Shown: positions 1 through 8,899 of the stretch, in pieces
How positions within the stretch are numbered: the stretch's first letter is position 1
How the letters are laid out: every line of letters starts with the position of its first letter
Source of the DNA: Meconema thalassinum
Taxonomy: Eukaryota > Arthropoda > Insecta > Orthoptera > Tettigoniidae
Reading direction: 5' to 3'
Assembly: GCA_946902985.2 (NCBI GenBank)
Contig: OX336388.2
Location: 366,035,387 to 366,099,386 of the forward strand
DNA length: 64,000 nucleotides
The notes under the pieces: generated by a model
What the model was told of the DNA's origin: nothing
Database searches by the model: none
The model's input: the letters and a program-made list of their open reading frames with translations, nothing else
Made by a program: the position numbers and the translations under genes

Positions 1-655
1 CTATAGGAAACATGAGTAGCGTTGGTGATTCTTTGTCTTATTTCCTTTTCTATTTCACTTTTGTTTGACAATATTGATCCTAAATATTTGAATGATTCAA
101 CTGTCTCAAATTTGTGCATTCCAACGTCGATAGCGATCGGAATATTATATAAAGATACAAAATATTTCATTCGTCGAACGATATGTAGGCCTATTATCTC
201 ATCTATTTATGTGTTACGAGAATGAAACACCGTAATATTGACTTTTTAGGCCACGTGAATATTGTTTAATAAAAATTAATATAATTGTCTTTCACCATGA
301 ATTGCATAAATAAATCATTAAAATTACTAAAATAATTATGTTATACCAATATTATTGACTGTAGATATAGGAGTCTTCGTAGAACACGTAGAAAAGTTAT
401 GATCATTAGTGCATCATACCAAATATGCAAGTACCTTATATATTTAGTCACAAAAACGAAACTTTATGAAGATACGATTAAGCAATGTAAATAATAAACA
501 CCGTAATATTGATTTCATCTATTCATCTACGATTTAGGAATGAATTGTAGACGTGCATGTTAGTATAAACGGAATGCTAGGATCTCAATTTGGAGTCTCA
601 TTCAACAGATATGACCGACCCATTACGATAGCGATAATAAACAAACAATCAATCA
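1..655. other. AT-rich stretch, no gene recognised
   Basis: I see no coding frame with recognisable protein features and no tRNA-like promoter. A short motif (aaacaccgtaatattga) occurs near 225 and again near 496, about 270 bp apart, which suggests remains of an old repeat. Confidence 0.4.
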
Positions 656-955
656 AACTCCGTAACGCGTAGACCCTGAAGGGTTTGGCCTACCAAGCGA
701 CTGCTGCCTAGGCCTGTTCACCTACAGATTATGGAGTGATGCGTGATCAGCACGTTGTGTCCCTTCAGTCAATAATCTTGGTTTCTTTGACCAGGGCGCT
801 GCCTCAATGATCATGTAAGAACTAAACAGTCCTCATCAGGCTGAGTGCAACCAGTTCCAGACTTCACGTTAGTTTCTAAAATCATTCACTGAACCAGGAA
901 TCAAATCCAGGGGATCCGAGTGAGGAGCTTGTAAGCTACCTCAACTCCAGGGTGC
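656..955 (-). repeat. tRNA-derived SINE, family S7 (degraded)
   Basis: Read on the minus strand, the stretch begins with a tRNA-like head (GTAGCTTACAAGC, then a B-box-like GGATTTGATTCC at about 900). It then has a body containing CACTCAGCCTGATGAGG, a core shared with the S7 copies at 30.7 kb and 42.1 kb. I see no target-site duplication, and the head lies against the TAA microsatellite at 961. It could be an older retroposon of a related family. Confidence 0.45.
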
Positions 956-960
956 CATCA

Positions 961-1000
<40 letters not shown>
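961..1000. repeat. (TAA)n microsatellite, 5' flank of the R4/Dong-like LINE
   Basis: About 13 TAA units end exactly where the LINE begins. A second, shorter TAA tract lies at the LINE 3' end (about 4679-4698). Dong elements are known to insert into TAA repeats, so this tract is probably the target site. Confidence 0.85.
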
Positions 1001-1001
<1 letters not shown>

Positions 1002-4000
1002 CAATCGTCGGTGGCAGGATGCTGATGAGGCGGGCTCCTGTCGCACAAGAAGATACAGCCCAACAACTACAACAAAGCCAACCAACGTCAAGTGCTTTGC
1101 CTGCTGAAAGTGCTGTGCCAGAACCACTTCCGGCACTCACCCAAGCAGGCCTGCCAAGAAAGCGCTTAAAATGGTCAATCGCAATGAACGAGACCATAAT
1201 GCGCATTTATTATAAGGTGACTCGCATTGGAACAGAACTAACTGGATATAGGCAGAAATTATTCAATGAGTTCCATGAAGCATACCCCGAACTCCGTGTG
1301 ACTGAACAGAGAGTGGCGGACCAATATAGGGCGATAGTCCGTAATAATTTAGTGCCAGAAGCAAGACTTAATACAATCAAGCAGGAGGTCAGAAGAGTGT
1401 TTGATTGTGATCAAGGAACTAATCTGGAGAGTGAATTAGCACAAGAGCTCCATGAGCAGGAACAACATCAAGAAGAACACAATGAGCCAGTCAGTGGCAT
1501 ACAGCCGGATACGCATCATGAAGATGAGTCACATACCAAGATCTTAGCAGATGAAATGATGACGGCTATGACTCAGTTCAATGGAACAGACCCAATGCTT
1601 AGACCTGCCTTGCCTCGAGTAAATTCGTCTAGGAAGGTATCAAAAATTTTAAATATCATGAATCAAGCTATCCTACCCAAACACTTGATAGATGTGAATG
1701 ACTTAGAATCTCTTCACACTGTTCTGTACTGTGGAGCCGTCACAGTTATCAGAACTATGGGCATCCAACTGAGAGAAAGGAATACTTCCTGCAGTAGGAA
1801 ATGTGCTCCTGTTACTCCTAAGTGGGAGAGACGTCTGATAGGCAATATCGACAAATTGCGAACAGATATTGGCCGTTTGACTGAGTTTATTAGAGGAACG
1901 CACACAAGAAGACAGGTGAGACTCTGTAAGGCAATAATGAGGCGGTCCAAAATCCACACCGACCGAGATGACCCAAACACAAAAGCCGAACAGTGTTTAG
2001 ATACACTCAAACAGAAACTTACGTTGATAGCGAACAGACTTTCCAGATACAGAGCCAGTAGGAAACGGAGACAGGACAACAACTTATTTGTCAAAGGCGA
2101 GAAGAAATTCTACAGAGCACTGAGTGAAAACTATGTATCCTTAAATGCTCCTTATCCAACAAGAGAAGAAATTGAAGAGTTTTGGAGCAATCAACTATCG
2201 AAAGCCACCAATTTTAACTCAGACTCTCATTGGGTTCAGGAAGTAACAAACATCTCTAAAGAATTTAATCCGATGCAATATGATCCAATAACATCCACTG
2301 AAATTTCTTCCATCATTAAAGGTCTTCCGAACTGGAAAGCACCTGGTTTAGATCAGATACAGAATTACTGGTATAAGAAATTCTGGTGCGTATACGATCT
2401 TCTGTCTACTCTGGTGAATGAAGTTGTTGCTCATCCACAGAAGATGCCAAATTTCCTTACACAAGGTGTAACACATCTACTTCCGAAAGACCCACAAAAT
2501 ATGCAAGATCCTGGAAAATACCGTCCAATTACATGCCTTCCCACGATGTATAAGATCATCACGTCCTGTCTTAGTAGGAGGATATATGCTCACTGTGAAA
2601 AAAATAACATCATAGCAACACAACAAAAAGGATGCACGAAAGGGTCCAAAGGGTGTAAAGAAATACTTATCATTGACTCAGTGGTTTCTAACCAGGCCTT
2701 TACCAATAACAGAAATTTATTCACGGCATATATTGACTACAAGAAGGCCTATGATTCCGTGCCCCATGATTGGTTGATCCATATTTTGTCAGTGTATAAG
2801 ATTGATCCTCAGATTATATATTTCTTGGAACACGCCATGACATCGTGGCGTACAGTGATGAGCCTTAGTACTACAAATGGCAGTATTGCAACAAGTATGA
2901 TCCCAATCCACAAGGGAATATTCCAAGGAGACTCCTTGAGCCCATTATGGTTCTGTCTTGCCATGAACCCACTATTAAACCAACTTAATTCAACAAAATA
3001 TGGATTCAGTATCAAGAAGAACTCCAGGGAGCTTGCAAAGCTCAACCATCTCCTGTATATGGATGACCTAAAGCTATATGCTGCCACCAGAGCACAACTA
3101 GAGTTTCTGTTGAAGATAGTGGAAACCTTTTCACAGGATGTGAAAATGGAATTCGGGCTGGAGAAATGTAAGACGCTGAACATTATGAAAGGCAAGCTGC
3201 AGGAAGGTGTATATGAAACAGCTCAGGGCCATCAGATTGCAACAATGCTCACTAGCGAGACCTACAAGTATCTGGGAATGAAGCAAGCCAGACACATAGT
3301 ACACTCAGTAGTGAAACAAGATCTGACGAAGGAATTTGTCAGAAGAATTAAGCTTGTTTCTAACACCAGCCTCAACAGTAAAAACTTGGTTAAGGCAATC
3401 AACGCTTATGCTGTCCCTATTCTTAGTTACTCGTTTGGGGTCATCAAGTGGAGTAAAACTGACATTGCGAGCTTAGAACAGAAAATTAGAACATCACTGA
3501 CCAAGTCACGAAAACACCATCCCAGGGCATCTGTGGAACGAGTCATGTTACCGAGACATATGGGTGGGAGAGGAATTGTTGATATAAACAACCAAGTAGC
3601 TCGACAGATCTATGAGCTAAGAAAATACTTCTGTTCTGTATCGAACCATTCGATGCTGCACAGGGCTGTCACAGAAGCAGATGATTCTACTCCACTACTC
3701 TTAAGTCAGCAAGAGACTCAAATTCAGGTGCGCAGTGATTTGGATAGATTCAATGCCTGGTTGTCCAAGCCACTACACGGAAGACATCCCAATGAAGTCA
3801 TCCAAACTCACGTCGACAAGCTAGCGTCGATTTTTTGGTTGATTTCTGGGCAGATGTTTCCTGAAACAGAAGGCTTTATGATGGCTATTCAGGACCAGGT
3901 TGTCCCCACGAGGAACTACCTAAAGTTCATAACCAAGGATGCATCTGTGCAAGATGACCATTGCAGATACGGTTGCCCAACATCTGAGACTGTTCAGCAT

Positions 4001-4697
4001 ATTATATCGGGTTGTCGCCATTTTGCAGGGACAGAATATAGGAAGAGACATGATTTTGTTGCCAAGATAGTCCATCAAGAATTGGCTATACAACTTCAAC
4101 TGCTGAGCCAAGAGAAAGTGCCGTACTACAAATATGCTCCTGAAAGTGTACTGGAAAATGACAGCTTTACGTTCTACTGGCATCGTACTGTATTGACAGA
4201 CCAATCAGCTGTGCACAACAGACCTGATTTAGTTCTTGTTGACAAATGCATGAAGCACACCACCTTCATAGATGTGGCGATCCCAAACAGTGGTAACATA
4301 CTAACAAAGCATGTTGAAAAGCTGTCAAAATACACAGAGCTTTCAGAACTGATAAGGAAGCAATGGCACATGGCACAAGTCAGGACAGTTCCTATTATTA
4401 TCTCCAGCACTGGCGTGATTCCCAACAACTTAAAGGAATCGCTCACGGCGTTGAAATTAGACCCAGGCCTTTTCAAACTGATGCAGAAAACAGTCATACT
4501 TTCTACGTGTCGCGTAGTAAGGCTGTTCTTGGGCAATCAGGCCTGAAGCAATGAGGGGAATATGAAGCTACTACTCAATGCAGTCACCAAGAATTTGCTC
4601 CTTGTGATATGTACGGTATCTGGGATTGTAAATGTTTTCTTTCCAGCAAATGCTGAGAATGTGTAAGCGCATGCGCAAAATAAATAATAATAATAAT
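1001..4697 (+). mobile_element. R4/Dong-like non-LTR retrotransposon
   Basis: A single-frame LINE of about 3.7 kb lies between two TAA tracts. It has almost no 5' leader (about 18 bp before the first ATG). A 3' UTR of about 130 bp follows the stop, and then TAA units. The protein has reverse transcriptase, a CCHC knuckle and a restriction-like endonuclease, in the order typical of site-specific R2/R4-type LINEs. TAA targeting matches the Dong branch of the R4 clade. Clade assignment is from motifs and target only, without a tree. A 5'-truncated, mutated relative lies on the minus strand at 27,996-28,757, also against a TAA tract. Confidence 0.8.
1019..4546 (+). CDS. R4/Dong-like reverse transcriptase-endonuclease, intact frame
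   Basis: The 1175-residue frame is uninterrupted. Residues 1-45 are Gln/Pro/Ala rich. About 46-115 is a basic helical region that could be DNA-binding, but I do not recognise it as a named domain. Reverse transcriptase spans roughly 400-760. It includes the YRPITCLPTMYKII block, AYIDYKKAYDSV (catalytic Asp), GIFQGDSLSPLWF and YMDD at 680-683. A C-terminal knuckle follows: C982-X3-C986-X7-H994-X4-C999. The endonuclease signature PD-X14-D is at P1069-D1070 and D1085. These enzymes nick the target DNA and copy the element RNA at the nick. The frame stays open upstream through the TAA tract to about 935, so the first ATG is a choice. Having no stops in 3.5 kb suggests a fairly recent insertion. 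Confidence 0.85.
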   Translation: MLMRRAPVAQEDTAQQLQQSQPTSSALPAESAVPEPLPALTQAGLPRKRLKWSIAMNETIMRIYYKVTRIGTELTGYRQKLFNEFHEAYPELRVTEQRVADQYRAIVRNNLVPEARLNTIKQEVRRVFDCDQGTNLESELAQELHEQEQHQEEHNEPVSGIQPDTHHEDESHTKILADEMMTAMTQFNGTDPMLRPALPRVNSSRKVSKILNIMNQAILPKHLIDVNDLESLHTVLYCGAVTVIRTMGIQLRERNTSCSRKCAPVTPKWERRLIGNIDKLRTDIGRLTEFIRGTHTRRQVRLCKAIMRRSKIHTDRDDPNTKAEQCLDTLKQKLTLIANRLSRYRASRKRRQDNNLFVKGEKKFYRALSENYVSLNAPYPTREEIEEFWSNQLSKATNFNSDSHWVQEVTNISKEFNPMQYDPITSTEISSIIKGLPNWKAPGLDQIQNYWYKKFWCVYDLLSTLVNEVVAHPQKMPNFLTQGVTHLLPKDPQNMQDPGKYRPITCLPTMYKIITSCLSRRIYAHCEKNNIIATQQKGCTKGSKGCKEILIIDSVVSNQAFTNNRNLFTAYIDYKKAYDSVPHDWLIHILSVYKIDPQIIYFLEHAMTSWRTVMSLSTTNGSIATSMIPIHKGIFQGDSLSPLWFCLAMNPLLNQLNSTKYGFSIKKNSRELAKLNHLLYMDDLKLYAATRAQLEFLLKIVETFSQDVKMEFGLEKCKTLNIMKGKLQEGVYETAQGHQIATMLTSETYKYLGMKQARHIVHSVVKQDLTKEFVRRIKLVSNTSLNSKNLVKAINAYAVPILSYSFGVIKWSKTDIASLEQKIRTSLTKSRKHHPRASVERVMLPRHMGGRGIVDINNQVARQIYELRKYFCSVSNHSMLHRAVTEADDSTPLLLSQQETQIQVRSDLDRFNAWLSKPLHGRHPNEVIQTHVDKLASIFWLISGQMFPETEGFMMAIQDQVVPTRNYLKFITKDASVQDDHCRYGCPTSETVQHIISGCRHFAGTEYRKRHDFVAKIVHQELAIQLQLLSQEKVPYYKYAPESVLENDSFTFYWHRTVLTDQSAVHNRPDLVLVDKCMKHTTFIDVAIPNSGNILTKHVEKLSKYTELSELIRKQWHMAQVRTVPIIISSTGVIPNNLKESLTALKLDPGLFKLMQKTVILSTCRVVRLFLGNQA

Positions 4698-4701
4698 ACG
4701 C

Positions 4702-5184
4702 ATAATACTTGGTCCTTTAAAAATTGCAGAATTCTGGAAATTAAGAAGTAATGATTAAATATATCGAAAAACAGAAAACATAAGAAACAATACGGAAGAG
4801 GAGATTGCTATTTTCTGGACATTTGTACAGGATGGATGACATTAGGTTAACCAAGCAGATCTTCACATTCCTGTGGAACAAGAAATCCACAAAACCTGGG
4901 TACAAGAAGTCTAAAAGGTTGGAAAGAAACAATATCAGAGAAGAAGACACACCAAGAGAGATATATTTAGGCAAAAAAAATGCTATACGTGGAAGGATTC
5001 CTAGGGAGGAAGGGAACGAAAACCGGCTGAAAATGGTCCGAGGAAAGGAAGAGGAAACATAGTGAGATGATTAAAGAATACTGGAGGAAGAAGAATGAAC
5101 AGCAAAGGACAAAGCATTGAAATTGGCTTGTGGTCCCTAGACGGCCGAAACGATAATTATAATAATAATAATAATAATAATAGG
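4702..5184 (+). pseudogene. LINE reverse transcriptase C-terminal fragment (RTE/Jockey-like)
   Basis: Translation from about 4702 gives RIILGPLKIAEFW. After a frame change comes LLFSGHLYRMDDIRLTKQIF at about 4803, then a Lys/Glu-rich tail. This is the conserved C-terminal tail of a widespread insect LINE group; related fragments lie at 32,197-32,645, 46,325-46,562 and 55,334-55,935. The piece contains frameshifts and ends in an (ATA)n tract at about 5155-5181. It begins directly after the TAA tract of the R4-like element, so the R4-like insertion probably separated or truncated it. Confidence 0.65.
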
Positions 5185-6512
5185 CTACCGGTAGGCTGAA
5201 GCAGACTATCACAAAATGCATCAATAAGTACTAATTGATTGCCAGATCTCTCTAAGAGTGCAAGGGTCACGTTATGGGCTCGTTAGCACCGAATGTGGAA
5301 AGTTCCCTTGCGGTGACTTCTGTAGTAAGAAAGGAGAGGTGATTCAAGTCAATGGTCTGTTTCCTGTGTTATGTCACGTAAGCTTTCAAGCGATTAAAAT
5401 GGGAGAGATCACGAACCATACTCTCATAATAATCTTGGGAGCAGCTATTCTGAGAAAATGAACTGTAATAAGAAAGCATGCAACTGACGATCCACTAACG
5501 AAGGAAGTACCCCAGATTGATCGGCTAAAACCGACTGGCAGTGCGCTTAACATACGAAGAAATGTATGTTCTACTACCCACCACGGGCATTTATCTGTAA
5601 AACCCCGCATTAGTGTACAATCAATGTTTGGAAGTTACGGCGTCCTAAGAATTCAGAAACACAATTCGCAGCAGAAACTACCGTGCAACAGGCAATTCAG
5701 ACCATTATATTAACAAGAAACAGATGTGGTGCAGTATCATCTGGCAAAAGGTTGAACACTTGCTTGCAACAAGAAATCTTAACGCATGCAGTACCGTGTT
5801 GACATAGTCAACTTTCCCACAATAGAAGATACTGTATTGTCCTTCATTCGACGTCGAAGTGTAAATGTGGAGTTTCAATGAAGTGATTAAAACACAGCGC
5901 AATGGAACAGTACGCACACTTAACAAGGGCAACATGTAGACATACTCCATCATTTACAATGTTCCCGCATTGCAATAGTCCAAACTCAAATGCCACGGTG
6001 ATCACATTATCGCATACTCAGATGGCGCTGGCGACCGAACACGTACTTTTACAGATGAATGGCATTGATAGCTATTGACATAGGTACAACTGTATACTTT
6101 AAAACCCACTTTCAGTCAGTTTTCGCCGTTCGAGCTGGGGTACTTTCCTTGTAAGATAGATACGTTCTCTTTCAGCTTACACCAGGTCTTGATAAATCAT
6201 CTCGTGATAGTGGCTGCTGTTCTTAACTGGCACCTCTCAAGTCCGAAAGTGATTCATACCTCTACCATAAAATGTAAATCTAGTCTAAGTGATGAAACGG
6301 TTTACATTCAGCAACATGAGACTAAATTAAGAGGATGTGGATTTGACCCCCATCTCAGCTATAATAGATGTACTTTTACGTGGGTACCTACTTTTAACTT
6401 AAGGGGCCTAGTGCAGCTTAACATGGTAAATTTTTAACAAACATTGAACATTTCATTCCTTTGAAATCACAATATTTACAATAATGAAATTTTGTGCATA
6501 TGAAACACTGGT
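5185..6512. other. No gene recognised
   Basis: Both strands hold only short unconvincing frames. A stretch around 6190-6420 includes GTGGATTTGACCCC, which faintly resembles a SINE B box, but I cannot define an element. I see nothing else that I can name. Confidence 0.4.
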
Positions 6513-8692
6513 ATTTTTAGCCTACTTTCGATTTTTGCAAAAAATGAAAGTAGACTTATGAGATCAACACAGGGCGAAAAAAGTGTGTCTGTGTGTGTGT
6601 ATGTGTGTGTGTGAGTCTGTGTGTGTGTATGTGTGTGTGTGAGTCTGTGTGTGTGTGTGTGTTTGTGTGTGTGTGTGAGTGTGTGTACTCTGAATGTCGG
6701 TCCCCCCCCCTATCAATTCGAACACGGTGAATGCGAATTGAACGAAATTTGGTACAAAGGTAGCACTAGCAAAGGACACCTCAGTGTCATGTTTTATATC
6801 ACCGCCATCTTGACAGAAACGTAATGGCGGCCACACAAATGTTCAAAGCTTAAATCAAATTACGATTAACCTAATCATCCGATCTCTACCAAATTTTGCA
6901 ACAACATACCTTTATAGAGGAAGCATCCTTTGACCAAATGACTAGGTCATTAGCCTAATAGTTTGCGGATGGCGGCCATCTTTGTGTGAAAATCAATTCC
7001 CCATATTAATTCAAACACGGTGAAACCGAATGGAACGAAATTTGGTACAGAGGTAGCTATAGTAAAGGGCATCTCAGTGTCATGTTTTATATCGCCGCCA
7101 TATTGACAGAAACGTAATGGCGGCCACACAAATGTTCAAAGCTTAAGTTAAATTACGACTAACATAACCATCTGATCTCTACCAAACTTTGCAACAACAT
7201 TCCTTTATGGAGGGAGCATCCTTTGACCAATCTAATAAGTTATTAGCCTAAAAGTTTGCGGATGGCAGCCATCTTTATGCCAAAATTGATTCCCCCTATT
7301 AATTCGAACACGGTGAAACCGAATGAACGAAATTTGGTACAGTGGTAGCACTAGCAAAGGGCACCTCAGTGTCATGTTTTATATCGCCGCCATCTTGACT
7401 GAAACGTAATGGCGGCCACACGAATGTTCAAAGCTTAAATCAAATTACGATTAACCTAATCATCGGATCTCTACCCAATTTTGCAACTACATACCTTTAT
7501 GGAGGGAGCATCCTTTGACCTATCTAATAGGTCATTCGCCTAATAGTTTGCGGATGGCGGCCATCTTTGTGTCAAAATCGATTCCCCCTATTAATTCAAA
7601 ACGGTGAAACCGAATGGAACGAAATTTGGTACAGAGATAGCACTAGCAAAGGGCACCTCAGTGTCATGTTTTATATCGCCGCCATCTTGACGGAGACGTA
7701 ATGGCGGCCACACAAATGTTCAAAGCTTAAATCAAATTACGATTAGTCTAATCATCCCATCTCTAGCAAATTTAGCAACAACATACCTTTATAGAGGAAG
7801 CATCCTTTGACCAAACCAATAGGCCATCAGCGTAATAGTTTGCGGATGGCGGCCATCTTTGTGTGAAAATCAATTCCCCATATTAATTCAAACACGGTGA
7901 AACCGAATGGAACGAAATTTGGTACAGAGATAGCAATAGCAAAGGGCATCTCAGTGTCATGTTTTATATCGCCGCCATATTGACAGAAACGTAATGGTGG
8001 CCACACAAATGTTCAAAGCTTAAGTTAAATTACGACTAACATAACCATCCGATCTCTACCAAACTTTGCAACAACATTCCTTTATGGAGGGAGCATCCTT
8101 TGACCAATCTAATAAGTTATTAGCCTAAAAGTTTGCGGATGGCGGCCATCATTATGCCAAAATTGATGCCCCCTATTAATTCGAACACGGTGAAACCGAA
8201 TGGAACGAAATTTGGTACAGAGGTAGCACTAGCAAAGGGCACCTCAGTGTCATGTTTTATATCACCGCTATCTTGACGGAAACGTAATCGCGGCCACCCA
8301 AATGTTAAAAGCTAAAATGTAATTACGACCAACCTAATAATCTAGTCTCTACCAAATTTTGCAACACCATATCTTTATGTGGGAAACATATTCAGACCAA
8401 ACTGCAAGAACATCAGCCCAATAGTTTGCAGATGATGGCCAAGTATGTGTGCAAATCGATTCCCCCTATCAATTCAAACACGGTGAAACCGAATTGAACG
8501 AAATTTGGTACAGAGGTAGCACTAGCAAAGGGCACCTCATATTCATGTTTAATATCCCTATAGCACGTTGTATTTCAACAAGCTACTACAACCAACATTT
8601 AATCATACTCCTTGAAAAGGACAAAGAGTTATAACAATACCCATGCATTTAGGAGAAAGTAGGCTATATGTTCTTTACTGAACATCTTGTTT
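6513..8692 (+). mobile_element. E1: family C Helentron/HINE-like element
   Basis: The left end at 6513 is TTTTTAGCCTACTTTC, which folds back on GAAAGTAGACTTA and is followed by TGAGATC. A GT-rich microsatellite (about 6583-6690) and a C tract follow, then a tandem array with units of about 292 bp. The right end has an inverted copy of the left motif (AAAGTAGGCT), then a hairpin with stem ATGTTC (8668-8673) and GAACAT (8680-8685), and ends in CTTGTT. No coding capacity is seen. Sub-terminal inverted repeats, an internal microsatellite and a right-end hairpin are the layout described for Helentron-associated elements such as DINE-1. The class is inferred from structure, not from any transposase. 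Confidence 0.65.
6704..8490 (+). repeat. Tandem array, 6-7 units of about 292 bp with a three-unit higher-order pattern
   Basis: The phrase AATTC(G/A)AACACGGTGAA recurs near 6714, 7008, 7299, 7591, 7884, 8177 and 8470. Each unit also carries GCCGCCAT and GCGGATGGCGGCCATC blocks. Unit 1 resembles unit 4 (both ATAGAGGAAGCATCC) and unit 2 resembles unit 5 (both AATAAGTTATTAGCC). The array therefore also has a period near 877 bp. Confidence 0.85.
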
Positions 8693-8899
8693 TACATGGA
8701 AACAACATTACCATTGACTTAAAAATAATTAGCATATATCTTTCAATATTCATATTGGTGGTTGTTTTTCATGCAAGGCTAATATGTTTTTGTGATAACT
8801 CCACTGTCAACTTTCATAGATTATTTTTGTCTAATTTTATTACTAATGTTTGTTTCTACAAATTCGTGCACTTCAAGACACATATCTGAACAGTTAGCA

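Noticed and set aside
6564..6836. A protein with a long Thr-His or Val-Cys run
   Set aside because: It is a translation of the GT/CA microsatellite in element E1; the same happens in E9 and E10.
6704..8490. CRISPR-like or minisatellite coding array
   Set aside because: The units are about 292 bp without spacers, have no open frame across units, and occur inside an element with defined ends in animal DNA.
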